A program made the position numbers and the translations under genes. From NCBI RefSeq assembly GCF_022532105.1, contig NZ_CP092832.1:3129001-3193000 (forward strand): a DNA stretch of 64,000 bases, given 5' to 3'. Numbering within the stretch: the first letter of the stretch is position 1; each line of letters begins with the position of its first letter. The notes below the pieces were generated by a model. That model did no database searches, was not told the DNA's origin, and was given only the letters and a program-made list of their open reading frames with translations. Below are positions 1-9,100 of this stretch, one piece after another. The DNA comes from Flavobacterium sp. HJ-32-4 (GTDB lineage: Bacteria > Bacteroidota > Bacteroidia > Flavobacteriales > Flavobacteriaceae).

Positions 1-1085
1 ACGAAGAAACCCTATCGGTTCTCAATTCGGAAGTAGGAACCACCTATTTCATCAACGTAGCGAACTACAGCGGATTCACCGATAACCCGGAAGGCAACTT
101 TACGATTTCCGTAACGCGTGAAACACCTCCTGCAGCCCTACCCGACTGCGCGGCTAACCCAACACCTGCCGATGGCGCTGTAGATGTACCAACCGGAGAC
201 GTAACCTTTAGCTGGGACGCACCTACGACAGGAGGTCCGGTAGACGGCTACAAAATATACGGTGGTTTGACTCAGCCGCTGACAGAAGCGGATTTGATCG
301 ACACCGTTACCGAAACATCTATTGACCTGACCATCACCGGATTCAGCACGACCTTCTACTGGAAAGTCGTTCCTACCAATACCCTGGGCGATGCAGAAGG
401 CTGTGCCGAGTGGACATTCACCACAGTGGCACCGCCACCACCACCGGCAAATGACGCTTGTGCCGATGCTATCGCCATCACCACGTTGCCGTATTCAAAC
501 TCGTCTGACGACAGCGGGGCCACCAACAACGATGGCTTCCTGACAGGTTGTGCACCAGGCCAGAACGACGGCACCTGGTATACAGTCGTGGGCGACGGCG
601 GTGACATCACCATTGCAGCCACGTCTGATATCGACGGCGAACTAGGCGTATTCACAGGCGACTGTGGCGCTCTTACCTGCGTTGGAAGTGTTGACGAAGG
701 TTTGGCAGGCGACACCGAAACCTTCATCATCGAAGGCTCACAAGAGGGAACTGTATACTACATCAACTTTGGTTACTATGCCAGCGGCACCGACGAAGCA
801 GAAGGCCAACTTGATATTGAAGTATCTTCTTCACTTAGCGTAAACGACAACGACCTCAGCTCGCTGAAAGCGTATCCAAACCCTGTTACTTCCGTATTGA
901 ACCTCGACTACATCCGTAATATCGAATCGGTAGCGGTAAGCAACCTCCTGGGGCAACAAGTACTGACACAATCAGTGAACAGTGCGAATGCGCGTATCGA
1001 CATGACGCCACTATCAGCCGGCACCTATCTCGTGAAAATCATCGCGGATGGTGTAGCACGTACGCTGAAAGTGGTCAAACAATAA
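1..1085 (+). CDS. T9SS type A secreted protein, 3' end only
   Basis: The reading frame is open from the left edge (first full codon at base 3), so this is the C-terminal part of a longer secreted protein whose start lies outside the window. In order it shows the tail of a PPC-like beta domain, a fibronectin type III-like domain (about 130-420), a proline linker (PPPPP, near 430), a second PPC-like domain with paired cysteines (about 445-830), and a type A T9SS sorting domain from about 865 to the stop, with SLKAYPNP, LLGQQV and GTYLVKI. In this family the last ~75 residues direct export through the T9SS and are removed when the protein is anchored at the surface. The passenger's function cannot be told from this end. 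A hairpin terminator follows. Confidence 0.9.
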   Translation, partial: EETLSVLNSEVGTTYFINVANYSGFTDNPEGNFTISVTRETPPAALPDCAANPTPADGAVDVPTGDVTFSWDAPTTGGPVDGYKIYGGLTQPLTEADLIDTVTETSIDLTITGFSTTFYWKVVPTNTLGDAEGCAEWTFTTVAPPPPPANDACADAIAITTLPYSNSSDDSGATNNDGFLTGCAPGQNDGTWYTVVGDGGDITIAATSDIDGELGVFTGDCGALTCVGSVDEGLAGDTETFIIEGSQEGTVYYINFGYYASGTDEAEGQLDIEVSSSLSVNDNDLSSLKAYPNPVTSVLNLDYIRNIESVAVSNLLGQQVLTQSVNSANARIDMTPLSAGTYLVKIIADGVARTLKVVKQ

Positions 1086-1125
1086 GCTACTAAGAGACTA
1101 TACATAGGATTTTTTGTTTGAGAAG

Positions 1126-1155
1126 ACTGCGGACTCCGGTTCGCAGTTTTTTTTT
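1126..1155 (+). terminator. Rho-independent terminator after the T9SS type A gene
   Basis: ACTGCG at 1126-1131 pairs with CGCAGT at 1142-1147, and the stem extends inward through a G-T wobble. A run of nine T follows directly. It lies 40 bases after the stop at 1085. Confidence 0.85.
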
Positions 1156-1190
1156 GTTGTCAGGCGATGCAAGCAGAAGCCCCGCTGTCG

Positions 1191-1198
1191 TATTTTTG
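1191..1198 (+). promoter_or_regulatory. Bacteroidota -7 promoter box (SH3 gene)
   Basis: TATTTTTG matches the Bacteroidota -7 consensus TAnnTTTG exactly and ends 19 bases before the ATG at 1218. No convincing TTG -33 element is seen 17-23 bases upstream. Confidence 0.6.
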
Positions 1199-1217
1199 GA
1201 GTAAATGATGCGGTAGT

Positions 1218-1580
1218 ATGGAAAAGCAACCTATTTCACTGCAGGTAACAAAATCGTATAGCGCCCAATACCTCGACCCGATTATACTGCAACCGGGCGA
1301 TCTTGTGCGGTTGGGTGAAGAAGAAACCGATCCGAACTGGAAAGGGTGGATTTGGGCGGAAACCGACACCCACAAAGGCTGGATTCCGATGCAGATACTG
1401 GATATGGATCCCGATCAGACGACAGGGCGCGTACTACAACCCTATTCAGCCAAAGAATTGGATGTGTTGGAAGGAGCGTACATAGAACCGCTGCACACAC
1501 TAAACGGCTGGACCTGGGCGAAACACCTTGCAACCGGCGAGGAAGGGTGGATTCCGAACGAAATCCTGCCCGTGCGTTAG
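1218..1580 (+). CDS. Small protein with two SH3-like repeats
   Basis: This 120-residue protein is made of two tandem SH3-like beta-barrel repeats, about residues 14-60 and 75-118. Each begins with YSA, carries a GW(I/T)WA core and ends with GWIP (KGWIPMQIL and EGWIPNEIL). There is no signal peptide or membrane segment, so it is probably cytosolic. Bacterial SH3-like domains usually bind peptides or act as adaptors, but no partner is evident here. The ATG at 1218 follows a -7 box; another ATG at 1205 is in a different frame. It is a single-gene unit, convergent with the acetyltransferase. The fold call is fairly sure, the function unknown. Confidence 0.85.
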   Translation: MEKQPISLQVTKSYSAQYLDPIILQPGDLVRLGEEETDPNWKGWIWAETDTHKGWIPMQILDMDPDQTTGRVLQPYSAKELDVLEGAYIEPLHTLNGWTWAKHLATGEEGWIPNEILPVR

Positions 1581-1629
1581 CGTCCTATCAGGAGGCGAAA
1601 GAAACAAGGGAAGTGCTTTCTGTCTTTTT

Positions 1630-2121
1630 TTACGCCCTTTTTTTCTGGAACGCATCGCGGGGTGTTCCATCCGATACATAGATGGTGCCGCAATACCGGA
1701 AGCCTTCCTTTTGGAGAAAGCGGTGCATCGGCACATTATCGCGATGGGTATCGACCCGAAGGTTTCCAATACGTGAAAAAGCGAACGAAAAGGCCGCCTG
1801 CGCCACACCCCTTACCAAACGCGCCGACGCCAGGCGATGGATGACACCATAGGGTGCATCGTCGAGCCACGCGCCCTCGATAACACGGTAATTCAGATCA
1901 GGGTCTTCACCTGTCATCAAACAGAAGTAGCCCACCGATTTCCCTCCTTCTTCACACATAAAACCACAATCCGACTGGATGTCCTGAAGGATAATGTCTG
2001 TTGAGGGATACCCGTTCGTCCACTGCGTAAGATTGCCCGTGGCCCGCATGATGGCGCGCGCCTCGTCGAGTATCTCCATGATACGGGCCAGGTCAGCAGG
2101 GGTGGCAGGACGTATTGTCAT
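1630..2121 (-). CDS. GNAT family N-acetyltransferase
   Basis: A 163-residue GNAT acetyltransferase, predicted to move an acetyl group from acetyl-CoA to an amine. It begins TIRPATPADLARIMEIL, typical of strand 1/helix 1 of the fold. The C-terminal part has DTHRDNVPMHRFLQKEGF, the usual RxDxxxxNxxxxxxY/F-like motif B with an F in place of Y, followed by GFRYCG. The substrate is not predictable. I chose the ATG at 2121 over one at 2136 because a perfect -7 box (2126-2133) lies between them; this makes the mRNA nearly leaderless. It is transcribed away from the DPP gene. Confidence 0.85.
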   Translation of the reverse strand: MTIRPATPADLARIMEILDEARAIMRATGNLTQWTNGYPSTDIILQDIQSDCGFMCEEGGKSVGYFCLMTGEDPDLNYRVIEGAWLDDAPYGVIHRLASARLVRGVAQAAFSFAFSRIGNLRVDTHRDNVPMHRFLQKEGFRYCGTIYVSDGTPRDAFQKKRA

Positions 2122-2125
2122 CCCC

Positions 2126-2133
2126 CAAAAATA
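2126..2133 (-). promoter_or_regulatory. -7 promoter box four bases from the GNAT start
   Basis: On the minus strand TATTTTTG is followed by GGGG and then the ATG at 2121. With transcription starting about 4-7 bases after the box, the mRNA would begin at or near the start codon. Confidence 0.6.
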
Positions 2134-2170
2134 CACTATTCCCCATTTCCGTCAGCGTCGTCGGTTTTTC

Positions 2171-2178
2171 TATCTTTG
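2171..2178 (+). promoter_or_regulatory. -7 promoter box (S9 peptidase gene)
   Basis: TATCTTTG is a perfect TAnnTTTG match 41 bases before the ATG at 2220. It supports that start rather than any upstream in-frame codon. It is divergent from the GNAT promoter, about 40 bases away. Confidence 0.65.
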
Positions 2179-2219
2179 GGGACGCCATCGCACTTGTGCT
2201 TCGGCCCAATATGACACCT

Positions 2220-4346
2220 ATGAAAAAAATCTTCCTTTGGATGTTGCTCGGCGCCACCGCGATAACATCCGCCCAAAAAAAGAAACTGACCCTCGAAGAA
2301 AGCGTCTTGCAGCAAAACCGCCAGTTCCGTGCCGATATGATGGCGGGTTTCCAGTGGATTCCCGACACGGATCGCTACGTTTATACGACCGACGGTGGCC
2401 GCAAGCTCATGAGCGCCTCCGCCAAAGACCGCGTAGCGTCTGAATGGCTCACGCTTGACGACGTCAACAAAGCACTCGGCGAAAAAGCGAACAGTTTCAA
2501 CGGAATTATCTTCCGCGATGCCTCGACCTTCGTCATTCCGGCCGGTGGCGATCTCTACGCCTATTCCGTCAGCACGAAAACCGGAAGCCGTCTGCTCGAC
2601 CTGAACGATGAAATGGAGTCGACAACGCCGTCACCTGACTACACCAAGGTCGCCTACACCCAGAAAAACAACCTGTTCTATGCGGATGCAGCGGGTAAAA
2701 GCACGGCCATTACCAACGAAAAAGAAGGCATCGTATCCGGGCAGACCATCTCGCGTAACGAATTCGGTATCGAAGGCGGCATCTTCTGGTCTCCGAAATC
2801 CACCTACCTCGCGTTCTACCAAAAAGACGAGACGGGGGTAGCCGATTATCCGCTGCTCGATATCAATGAAACACCGGGTAAACTGGTATCCATCAAGTAT
2901 CCGATGATCGGACAGACCAGCGAGAAAGTACGCGTGGGCATCTACCACCTCGCATCGGGAAAGACGGTTTACATTTCTCCCCGTGGCGCAGCCGACGACT
3001 ATATGACCAACCTGTCGTGGACGCCGGATGAGAAGTATGTGCTGATTGCCGAACTCAACCGGGGCCAAAACGACATGCGACTGAACCTGTATGACGCTGC
3101 GACCGGCGCTTTCGTGCGTACCCTGTTGCAGGAAACGAGCGCCACGTGGACAGAACCGGAACACCCGGCGTTCTTCCCTTCAACGACTTCCTCGAATTTC
3201 GTATGGATCAGTGAGAAAGATGGGTTCAACAACCTGTATTACTACGGCCTCGACGGAAAACTGATTAAGCAACTAACCGCCAATCGTTTCGTGCTGCGCG
3301 ATATCCTGGGCAGCACCAAAAACGGCAATACGATTTTCTTCTCGGCCACCGGACCGAACGCGACCAACATGCTGGCCTACAAGGTCGACCTTAAGGGAAA
3401 ACAAACCCTCCTGACCAAAGACGAGGGAGTGCACCGCGTGTCGTTCAGCACGGATGGCAACTGGGTCTTCGATGAATATTCCAACCACAATACGCCTTCC
3501 CGATCGCTTTTATATGATAAAAACGGAAAAGCGTCGGTGTTGCTCGAAAGCAAAAACAAGTACGAAGGCTACGAACTCGGTACGGCCGACATCCGTACGA
3601 TCAAATCAGCCGATGGTACGACCGACCTCTACACCCGTTTGATCAAGCCGAGTAACTTCGATCCGTCGAAAAAATACCCGGTTTTGGTGTATGTATATGG
3701 CGGGCCGCACGCCCAACTGATCACCAACTCGTGGCTCGACGGCGCCAATCTTTGGATGTACTGGATGGCCGAACAAGGTTACTTGGTATTTACAGTTGAC
3801 GGACGCGGCTCTGACAACCGCGGGAAGGCCTTCGAGAGCGTCATTCACCGGCGCCTGGGGCTGAACGAAATGGACGACCAGCTTGCCGGCGTCAGCTACC
3901 TGAAATCGTTGCCTTTCGTCGATGGGAAGCGCCTGGCGGTACATGGCTGGAGCTATGGCGGGTTCATGACCACCAGCCTGATGCTTCGGAAGCCGGGTAC
4001 CTTTACCACGGGCGTGGCCGGCGGACCGGTTACCGACTGGAAGTACTATGAAGTGATGTATGGCGAACGCTATATGGATACCCCAGCCGAAAATCCGGAG
4101 GGCTTTGCGGAAAACAGCACGTTGGCCTACGTAAACAACCTGCAGGGCAAACTGTTGTTGATTCATGGCACCAGCGATGACGTGGTGGTCATGCAACAGA
4201 ATTTCGCCTTGTTGAAAAAATTCATCGAAGCCGGAAAGCAGGTCGATTTCTTCGCCTATCCCATGCACAAACATAACGTGGTAGGGAAAGATCGGGTGCA
4301 CCTGATGGATAAAGTCCTGCATTATATTATTGACAACAACCCGTAA
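2220..4346 (+). CDS. Dipeptidyl-peptidase IV-type S9 serine peptidase
   Basis: A 708-residue exported peptidase of family S9B. A signal peptide (MKKIFLWMLLGATAITSAQ) is followed by the DPPIV N-terminal beta-propeller (about residues 80-430) and an alpha/beta-hydrolase catalytic domain (about 500-705). The catalytic serine is in GWSYGGF (Ser578), the acid in GTSDDVV (653/654), and the histidine in MHKHNV (His685). Length and order match bacterial DPP IV enzymes, which remove Xaa-Pro or Xaa-Ala dipeptides from peptide N-termini in the periplasm or at the outer membrane. An upstream ATG at 2211 (MTP) is possible but less like a signal sequence. The stop overlaps the next start by one base (TAATG), so the following lipoprotein is probably translationally coupled. 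Confidence 0.95.
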   Translation: MKKIFLWMLLGATAITSAQKKKLTLEESVLQQNRQFRADMMAGFQWIPDTDRYVYTTDGGRKLMSASAKDRVASEWLTLDDVNKALGEKANSFNGIIFRDASTFVIPAGGDLYAYSVSTKTGSRLLDLNDEMESTTPSPDYTKVAYTQKNNLFYADAAGKSTAITNEKEGIVSGQTISRNEFGIEGGIFWSPKSTYLAFYQKDETGVADYPLLDINETPGKLVSIKYPMIGQTSEKVRVGIYHLASGKTVYISPRGAADDYMTNLSWTPDEKYVLIAELNRGQNDMRLNLYDAATGAFVRTLLQETSATWTEPEHPAFFPSTTSSNFVWISEKDGFNNLYYYGLDGKLIKQLTANRFVLRDILGSTKNGNTIFFSATGPNATNMLAYKVDLKGKQTLLTKDEGVHRVSFSTDGNWVFDEYSNHNTPSRSLLYDKNGKASVLLESKNKYEGYELGTADIRTIKSADGTTDLYTRLIKPSNFDPSKKYPVLVYVYGGPHAQLITNSWLDGANLWMYWMAEQGYLVFTVDGRGSDNRGKAFESVIHRRLGLNEMDDQLAGVSYLKSLPFVDGKRLAVHGWSYGGFMTTSLMLRKPGTFTTGVAGGPVTDWKYYEVMYGERYMDTPAENPEGFAENSTLAYVNNLQGKLLLIHGTSDDVVVMQQNFALLKKFIEAGKQVDFFAYPMHKHNVVGKDRVHLMDKVLHYIIDNNP

Positions 4347-4627
4347 TGCGCCAGCTATTCCTAGGGATAACATTCGCGCTCGTTGGATGCGCCGCACATC
4401 AGGATGCCAAAAACCTGCCGCAGGACGGTTCCTCCATGGCACGGGCCATTTACGTGACCTCGGCGGCGGAAGAAGCGGATGTGTTGAAGAAATGGTGCCC
4501 CGATTGCGAGTTCATCAAACGCAACATCATCCAGGATGACAACGGCAACCAATATGAAAAAGTACGGATGAGAGAACCAAACGGCAAAGAACGCTGGTAC
4601 TGGTTCGACATCAGCCAGATGCGATAA
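4346..4627 (+). CDS. Small lipoprotein coupled to the S9 peptidase
   Basis: A 93-residue predicted lipoprotein: the signal MRQLFLGITFALVGC has a lipobox (LVGC) with the acylated cysteine at position 15. The mature part carries a WCPDC motif (Cys51, Cys54), which resembles a CxxC redox or metal site, but the chain is too short for a thioredoxin fold. The C-terminal part (NGNQYEKVRMREPNGKERWY) looks like a small beta domain. Its ATG shares a base with the peptidase stop, so the two genes form one operon, ended by the hairpin at 4635-4660. The function is unknown. Confidence 0.8.
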   Translation: MRQLFLGITFALVGCAAHQDAKNLPQDGSSMARAIYVTSAAEEADVLKKWCPDCEFIKRNIIQDDNGNQYEKVRMREPNGKERWYWFDISQMR

Positions 4628-4632
4628 CTAAA

Positions 4633-4660
4633 AAAAACCTGATCGATGGATCAGGTTTTT
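4633..4660. terminator. Bidirectional terminator between convergent genes
   Basis: An A-rich arm plus CCTGATC pairs with GATCAGG plus a T-rich arm around a GATG loop. It has a T-tract on the plus strand and an A-tract that becomes a T-tract on the minus strand. It serves the lipoprotein gene and the converging gene whose stop codon (4651-4653) lies inside the hairpin. Confidence 0.85.
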
Positions 4661-5922
4661 TGTTTTTTCTTGCGGGCTGCCGGAAACAATACGTTGTTGA
4701 GTATCAGTCGGTATCCGGGTGACGTGGGATGTAAGTCGAGTACCGTTGGCGGATCACCCACCTGGTGGCGGTAATCCTCCGGGTCGTGGCCACCGTAATA
4801 CGTCCACATGCCTTTTCCCATTTCCCCGTGGATGTAGCGCGCCTCGCCGTTCAGTTTGCATTCACCCATCACCAACACATTGGTTTTGACCAGGTCACGC
4901 TCAAACGCCGTAGTTTGTCCCATAAACCCTTTGACCAGTTGGGTGTGGTTTTGGCACAGCATCGACGGGATGGGATCCCATTTGGCCGAAAAATCCATCA
5001 GGGTGAAATAGTCTTTCTCCATCGGGACCGCTGCCACACGTTTGTTGGTGGTGTCGATATCCGAGAACTCATATACGTTCGGATTGCGCTCCAGCGTAAA
5101 GTTCTTGAAGGCAAACGTACGGGTGTAGTCGATTTGGGTTTGGTAATTCGGTGAGGAAGCGTCTCCGTCAAACATCGCTTCGCAGATGTCGACACCTTCC
5201 GCCGAAAGCGCGATATCGAAACTGTCGGTCGCCGAACACATCGCGAACATAAAACCGCCGCCGATCACGAAATCCCGGATTTTCTTGGCTACCGCGAGTT
5301 TTTCCTCCGACACCTTGGTATATCCCAATTTCGTCGCCAGTGCCTCGGCATCTTTCTTCTGTTCGATATACCAGGGCGTGTTTTTGTAACTGCCATAGAA
5401 CCGTCCGTACTGGCCGGTGAAATCTTCGTGGTGCAGGTGCAGCCAATCGTATTGGATCAACGCATCCGCCAGTACTTCTTCATCGTATATGGCCGTGAAA
5501 GGGATTTCGGCATAGGTCAGCACCATCGTCACGGCATCGTCCCACGGTTGCTTGCCCGGCGGGGTGTAAACGGCGATTTTAGGGGCCTTTTCGAGAATGA
5601 CCGTCTCCATGTTTTGGGACGGACTGGAGATTTCTTCCAGGATGGCGTTTGCCTCTGCGTCAGACAGTACTTCAAAGCTTACCCCACGGATCTGGCATTC
5701 CTTACGGATTTCGGCCGCATCCGGCAACAGGAAGGAGCCGCCGCGGTAATTCAGCAGCCAACTGGCCTTGTATTGCCGTTCGAGGCACCAATAGGTGATG
5801 CCATAGGCTTTGAGGTGGTTTTGCTGCGTAGACTCATCCATAGGAAGCAACACAAAACCCGCCCGCGCCGACAGGGCCATGAAAAGGAACAGAATGACGA
5901 GAATGCGATAACGAGACGCCAT
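4651..5922 (-). CDS. Exported conserved protein, amidotransferase-like fold
   Basis: A 423-residue protein with a signal peptide (ends ALSARA, about residue 21). I recall this flavobacterial family as often labelled 'asparagine synthetase B', but it lacks Cys2 and the SGGLDSS pyrophosphatase loop, so that name is not supported. Visible features are LNYRGGSFLLPD (58-68), IAVYTPPGKQPWDDAV (116-131), LHLHHEDFTG (161-170), and GGGFMFAMCSATDSFD with Cys229 in a position like the nucleophile elbow of class I glutamine amidotransferase or ThuA-like folds. The last third has HGEMGKGMWTYYGGHDPED. It is probably periplasmic. The enzymatic role is unknown; a hydrolase or sugar-binding role would fit the fold. 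Confidence 0.75.
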   Translation of the reverse strand: MASRYRILVILFLFMALSARAGFVLLPMDESTQQNHLKAYGITYWCLERQYKASWLLNYRGGSFLLPDAAEIRKECQIRGVSFEVLSDAEANAILEEISSPSQNMETVILEKAPKIAVYTPPGKQPWDDAVTMVLTYAEIPFTAIYDEEVLADALIQYDWLHLHHEDFTGQYGRFYGSYKNTPWYIEQKKDAEALATKLGYTKVSEEKLAVAKKIRDFVIGGGFMFAMCSATDSFDIALSAEGVDICEAMFDGDASSPNYQTQIDYTRTFAFKNFTLERNPNVYEFSDIDTTNKRVAAVPMEKDYFTLMDFSAKWDPIPSMLCQNHTQLVKGFMGQTTAFERDLVKTNVLVMGECKLNGEARYIHGEMGKGMWTYYGGHDPEDYRHQVGDPPTVLDLHPTSPGYRLILNNVLFPAARKKKQKT

Positions 5923-5937
5923 TTATTGAATTTTTGC

Positions 5938-5945
5938 CGAAGATA
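5938..5945 (-). promoter_or_regulatory. Possible -7 box, one mismatch
   Basis: TATCTTCG on the minus strand differs from TAnnTTTG at one position and lies 15 bases before the ATG at 5922. Confidence 0.4.
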
Positions 5946-6080
5946 CATCATCCGCTATGACCGATGTGTACATTTTTTGTTAAATCCCCCCGGCAAATCA
6001 TCCGCAAAAAAGTGTCTTTTTGGACGTAAGTTATTAACAATGTGCATAAAATGCGAGACATTTTAGAGCACAAAATCGCC

Positions 6081-6094
6081 AAAAAGCGCTTTTT
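6081..6094. promoter_or_regulatory. 14-bp perfect palindrome in the promoter spacer
   Basis: AAAAAGCGCTTTTT is perfectly self-complementary. It sits six bases upstream of the -7 box at 6101, where a repressor or activator could compete with RNA polymerase. An operator role is inferred from position only. Confidence 0.4.
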
Positions 6095-6100
6095 ATGCCC

Positions 6101-6108
6101 TATCTTTG
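6101..6108 (+). promoter_or_regulatory. -7 promoter box (first type C gene)
   Basis: TATCTTTG matches TAnnTTTG exactly, 29 bases upstream of the ATG at 6138. Confidence 0.65.
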
Positions 6109-6137
6109 TGCCCCTTAAAAGAGGTAAAATCTATTGT

Positions 6138-9100
6138 ATGAGAAAACAGTTACTACTGAGTATTTTTGGAGTTGCGTTGGCGTTGTTCTCGCTTGAGAGC
6201 GTGGCGCAGGTCTCCATTACAACAGCCGGTTCTGCTGTCACACAGAATTTTGACGGACTTGGTTCGGCAAACAACGCGAGTGTACCAGCCGGTTTTAAAA
6301 TTGGTACCGATTGGTCTACCGGAACGACGGTAGTTACCGCGGCAGCCGGAACGAGCGGCGCGGGTATCCTAACGGGCACAAGCTCCGGCGGTGTGTACAA
6401 CTTCGCCAATGGCGTGACGGCTACGGCTACAGATCGGGCGTTGGGCTTTCTATCGACGAGCGGTTTTTCGTCACCCCGGTCTATCGTGTACGCCTTCACC
6501 AACAATACAGGCGCAACCATTACGTCGATTGACCTGGCCTGGAATTATGAAAAATACCGTAGCGGAACCCGGGCGTTCGACTGGACGTTCTTCCACGGTA
6601 GTACCTCCACTGCCACTACCGCTGCAAACCCAGGAGACCAGTCATATGCAGCAGATGCCAACAACACGGTGATTTCAAACCCTCCGGCGGCGACGGCGAA
6701 GTCGTTTTCCATCACCGGTTTGAGCATCGCCAACGGCGCGACATACTACCTCCGATGGACCTACACGGGTGTTGCCGGTTCGACCAACGCGCAAGGACTT
6801 GCCATTGACGATTTCAGCATCACGGCCAACGTTTCGACAAACAATATTCCGGTGGCTTCAAGTGTGACCTTCACGGGTCCATTGGCTACAGGGAATACCC
6901 ATACAGGAAGTTATACCTATTCGGATGCAGAAAACGATCCGGAAGGTACTTCAACCTTCCGTTGGTTCCGTGCAAACGATGCGGCAGGCGCAGGCGCGGT
7001 CGCTATCGGCGGCGCTACCTCGATTACCTACCAACCTGGTTCGAATGATATCGGGAAATACCTGTCATTCCGTGTGACACCTGTGGCTACGTCCGGCACG
7101 CTGACCGGTGCGGAAGTGGCGAGTGCCTACCAGGGCCCTATTGTTTCCTCTACGAACTCGGTATCGACGATCACCGCCGACGGCACCTTCACGCCGACTG
7201 CCAACGTCGATTACCTCACTTCTACCGGTACGGATGTAACGGCGAGCAGTTTTGAAATAGCCCGTTTCTCACTAAACGATGTGACGGGATCACCGTTCAA
7301 TGATGGTCTGGCTACTACCCTCACGGCGCTTTCTTTCAGCGTAACCGGTTCATCCAACCTCGAAAAAATAGCGCTTTACGACGGAACTACGGAATTGGCG
7401 GAAGTAACCGCTGCCGCTACGACAAGCTTCTCCGGTTTGAGCCTTTCCGCAGCGTCGGGAGCCTCCAAGATCTTTTCGGTGCGCGTTACGTTTAAAACAA
7501 CGGTGACCGATAACGCCCAACCGCAGTTGACCATATCGTCTGCCACTTCTGATCCGACAGGTTCTCTTTTTGCGGCTGCCAACGCGGGCGGTGCTTCGTC
7601 TTCGATTGCAGGCGACAACAACCGTATCGAGGTAACGGCTACTAAGCTTGCCTTTACCACGACGGCGGCACAGACCGTCACGAACGTAGCGATGACAACG
7701 CAAACCGTAGAAGCTACGGACGTGAACAACCGTCGCGACCTCGATTTCGTGTCAGTTGTCAGCCTTACATCGAGCGGCACATTATCGACATCGCCGCTTA
7801 CAGCGACCGCTACGAGCGGTGTCGCTTCCTTTACGACCATCACCCACACGGCAATTGGAACCGGATTGACCCTTACCGCTTCATTTGGCGCGCTTACGCC
7901 TGCAGTGAGCGCGGCTTTCAACATCGTCCCTGCGCCAATTTTTGCTAACCCCATCACCGGAACCAACCCGGGGCTGTCAAACCCGTATACTAACGGACAA
8001 ACATTTGATGCCAATATTTCCGTTTCGGGTATCGGCCGTGGGGCGGGTGTAAACGGAACCAGTGCAAATGATCGCTATAATGGCAGTTCGTGGGATACGG
8101 CCAATCTTGACACTACGGCATACTTCGAATTCACACTGACCCCAGTTGCGGGTTATCAGATCGACTTTACCAACTTTATCTACACGGCACAGTTTTCTAC
8201 TACAAACGGTGTGACGACGGCTGCACTGCGGTCAAGCCTCGACAACTATACGGCTAATATCGGAACAGCGACGCTTACCGGAACAACCATTTCGTTGACC
8301 GATACGTCGTTCCAAAACGTATCAGGTCCGATCACATTCCGTCTCTATGCATGGGGTGCTACCAACTCGGGTGCGACATTCAGCGTGAACAGTTTTGAAT
8401 TCAATGGTATTGTAGAAGCGAGCCCGGTTCCGCAAATTTCTGCTGCTCCGTCTACGATCTCCGGACTCAATTATTTTGAAGGCGCTGGTCCTTCCACTTC
8501 TCAAACCATCGGTATCACGGCTGCCAATCTTACGCCTGCATCCGGTAACGTGACCGCCAGCGCTACAACCGGATTTGAGGTTTCTACGGATAATACAAAC
8601 TTCTCTTCTTCCGTAAACGTGGCGTACACCAGCGGCACGCTTACGAATGCTCCGCTATATGTTCGACAGGCAGCGGGCGCCACAGCCGGTGACTATTCGG
8701 GAACCGTGACGATTTCGGGCGGAAACGCACCTGCAAATGCTACGGTTGCCGTGAGCGGAAAAGTGGTCGTACCCTTTACCATTCCGTACTTCAACACTTT
8801 CAGCACACAATCGACTGTTGACGTGGCCTTGGTGCAAGGTTTTGTTGCAAGCAATGCGGCATTCAATACGTCATACCTTCGTTTCAATAGCATCGGAGCG
8901 TATCTTGATACACCTGTCATCGATTTCACACAGGAAGGTGATTTCCGCGTGGAGTTCGAAACCGCCACTTTCGGCGGTAATAATGGCCAGACACTTGAGT
9001 TGCAGATTTCAACCGACGGCGGTGCCAACTATACGACTTTGACCACTATTGCTCCACCATCGTCTTCCTACACTACGTTGACCTATGACATTAACGTAGC

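Noticed and set aside
4651..5922. Asparagine synthetase B annotation
   Set aside because: No Cys2 glutaminase and no SGGLDSS loop. The true asnB is at 45893-47515.
6042..6137. Upstream start for the 1549-aa protein
   Set aside because: The added 32 residues precede a clean signal peptide and overlap the promoter box and palindrome.
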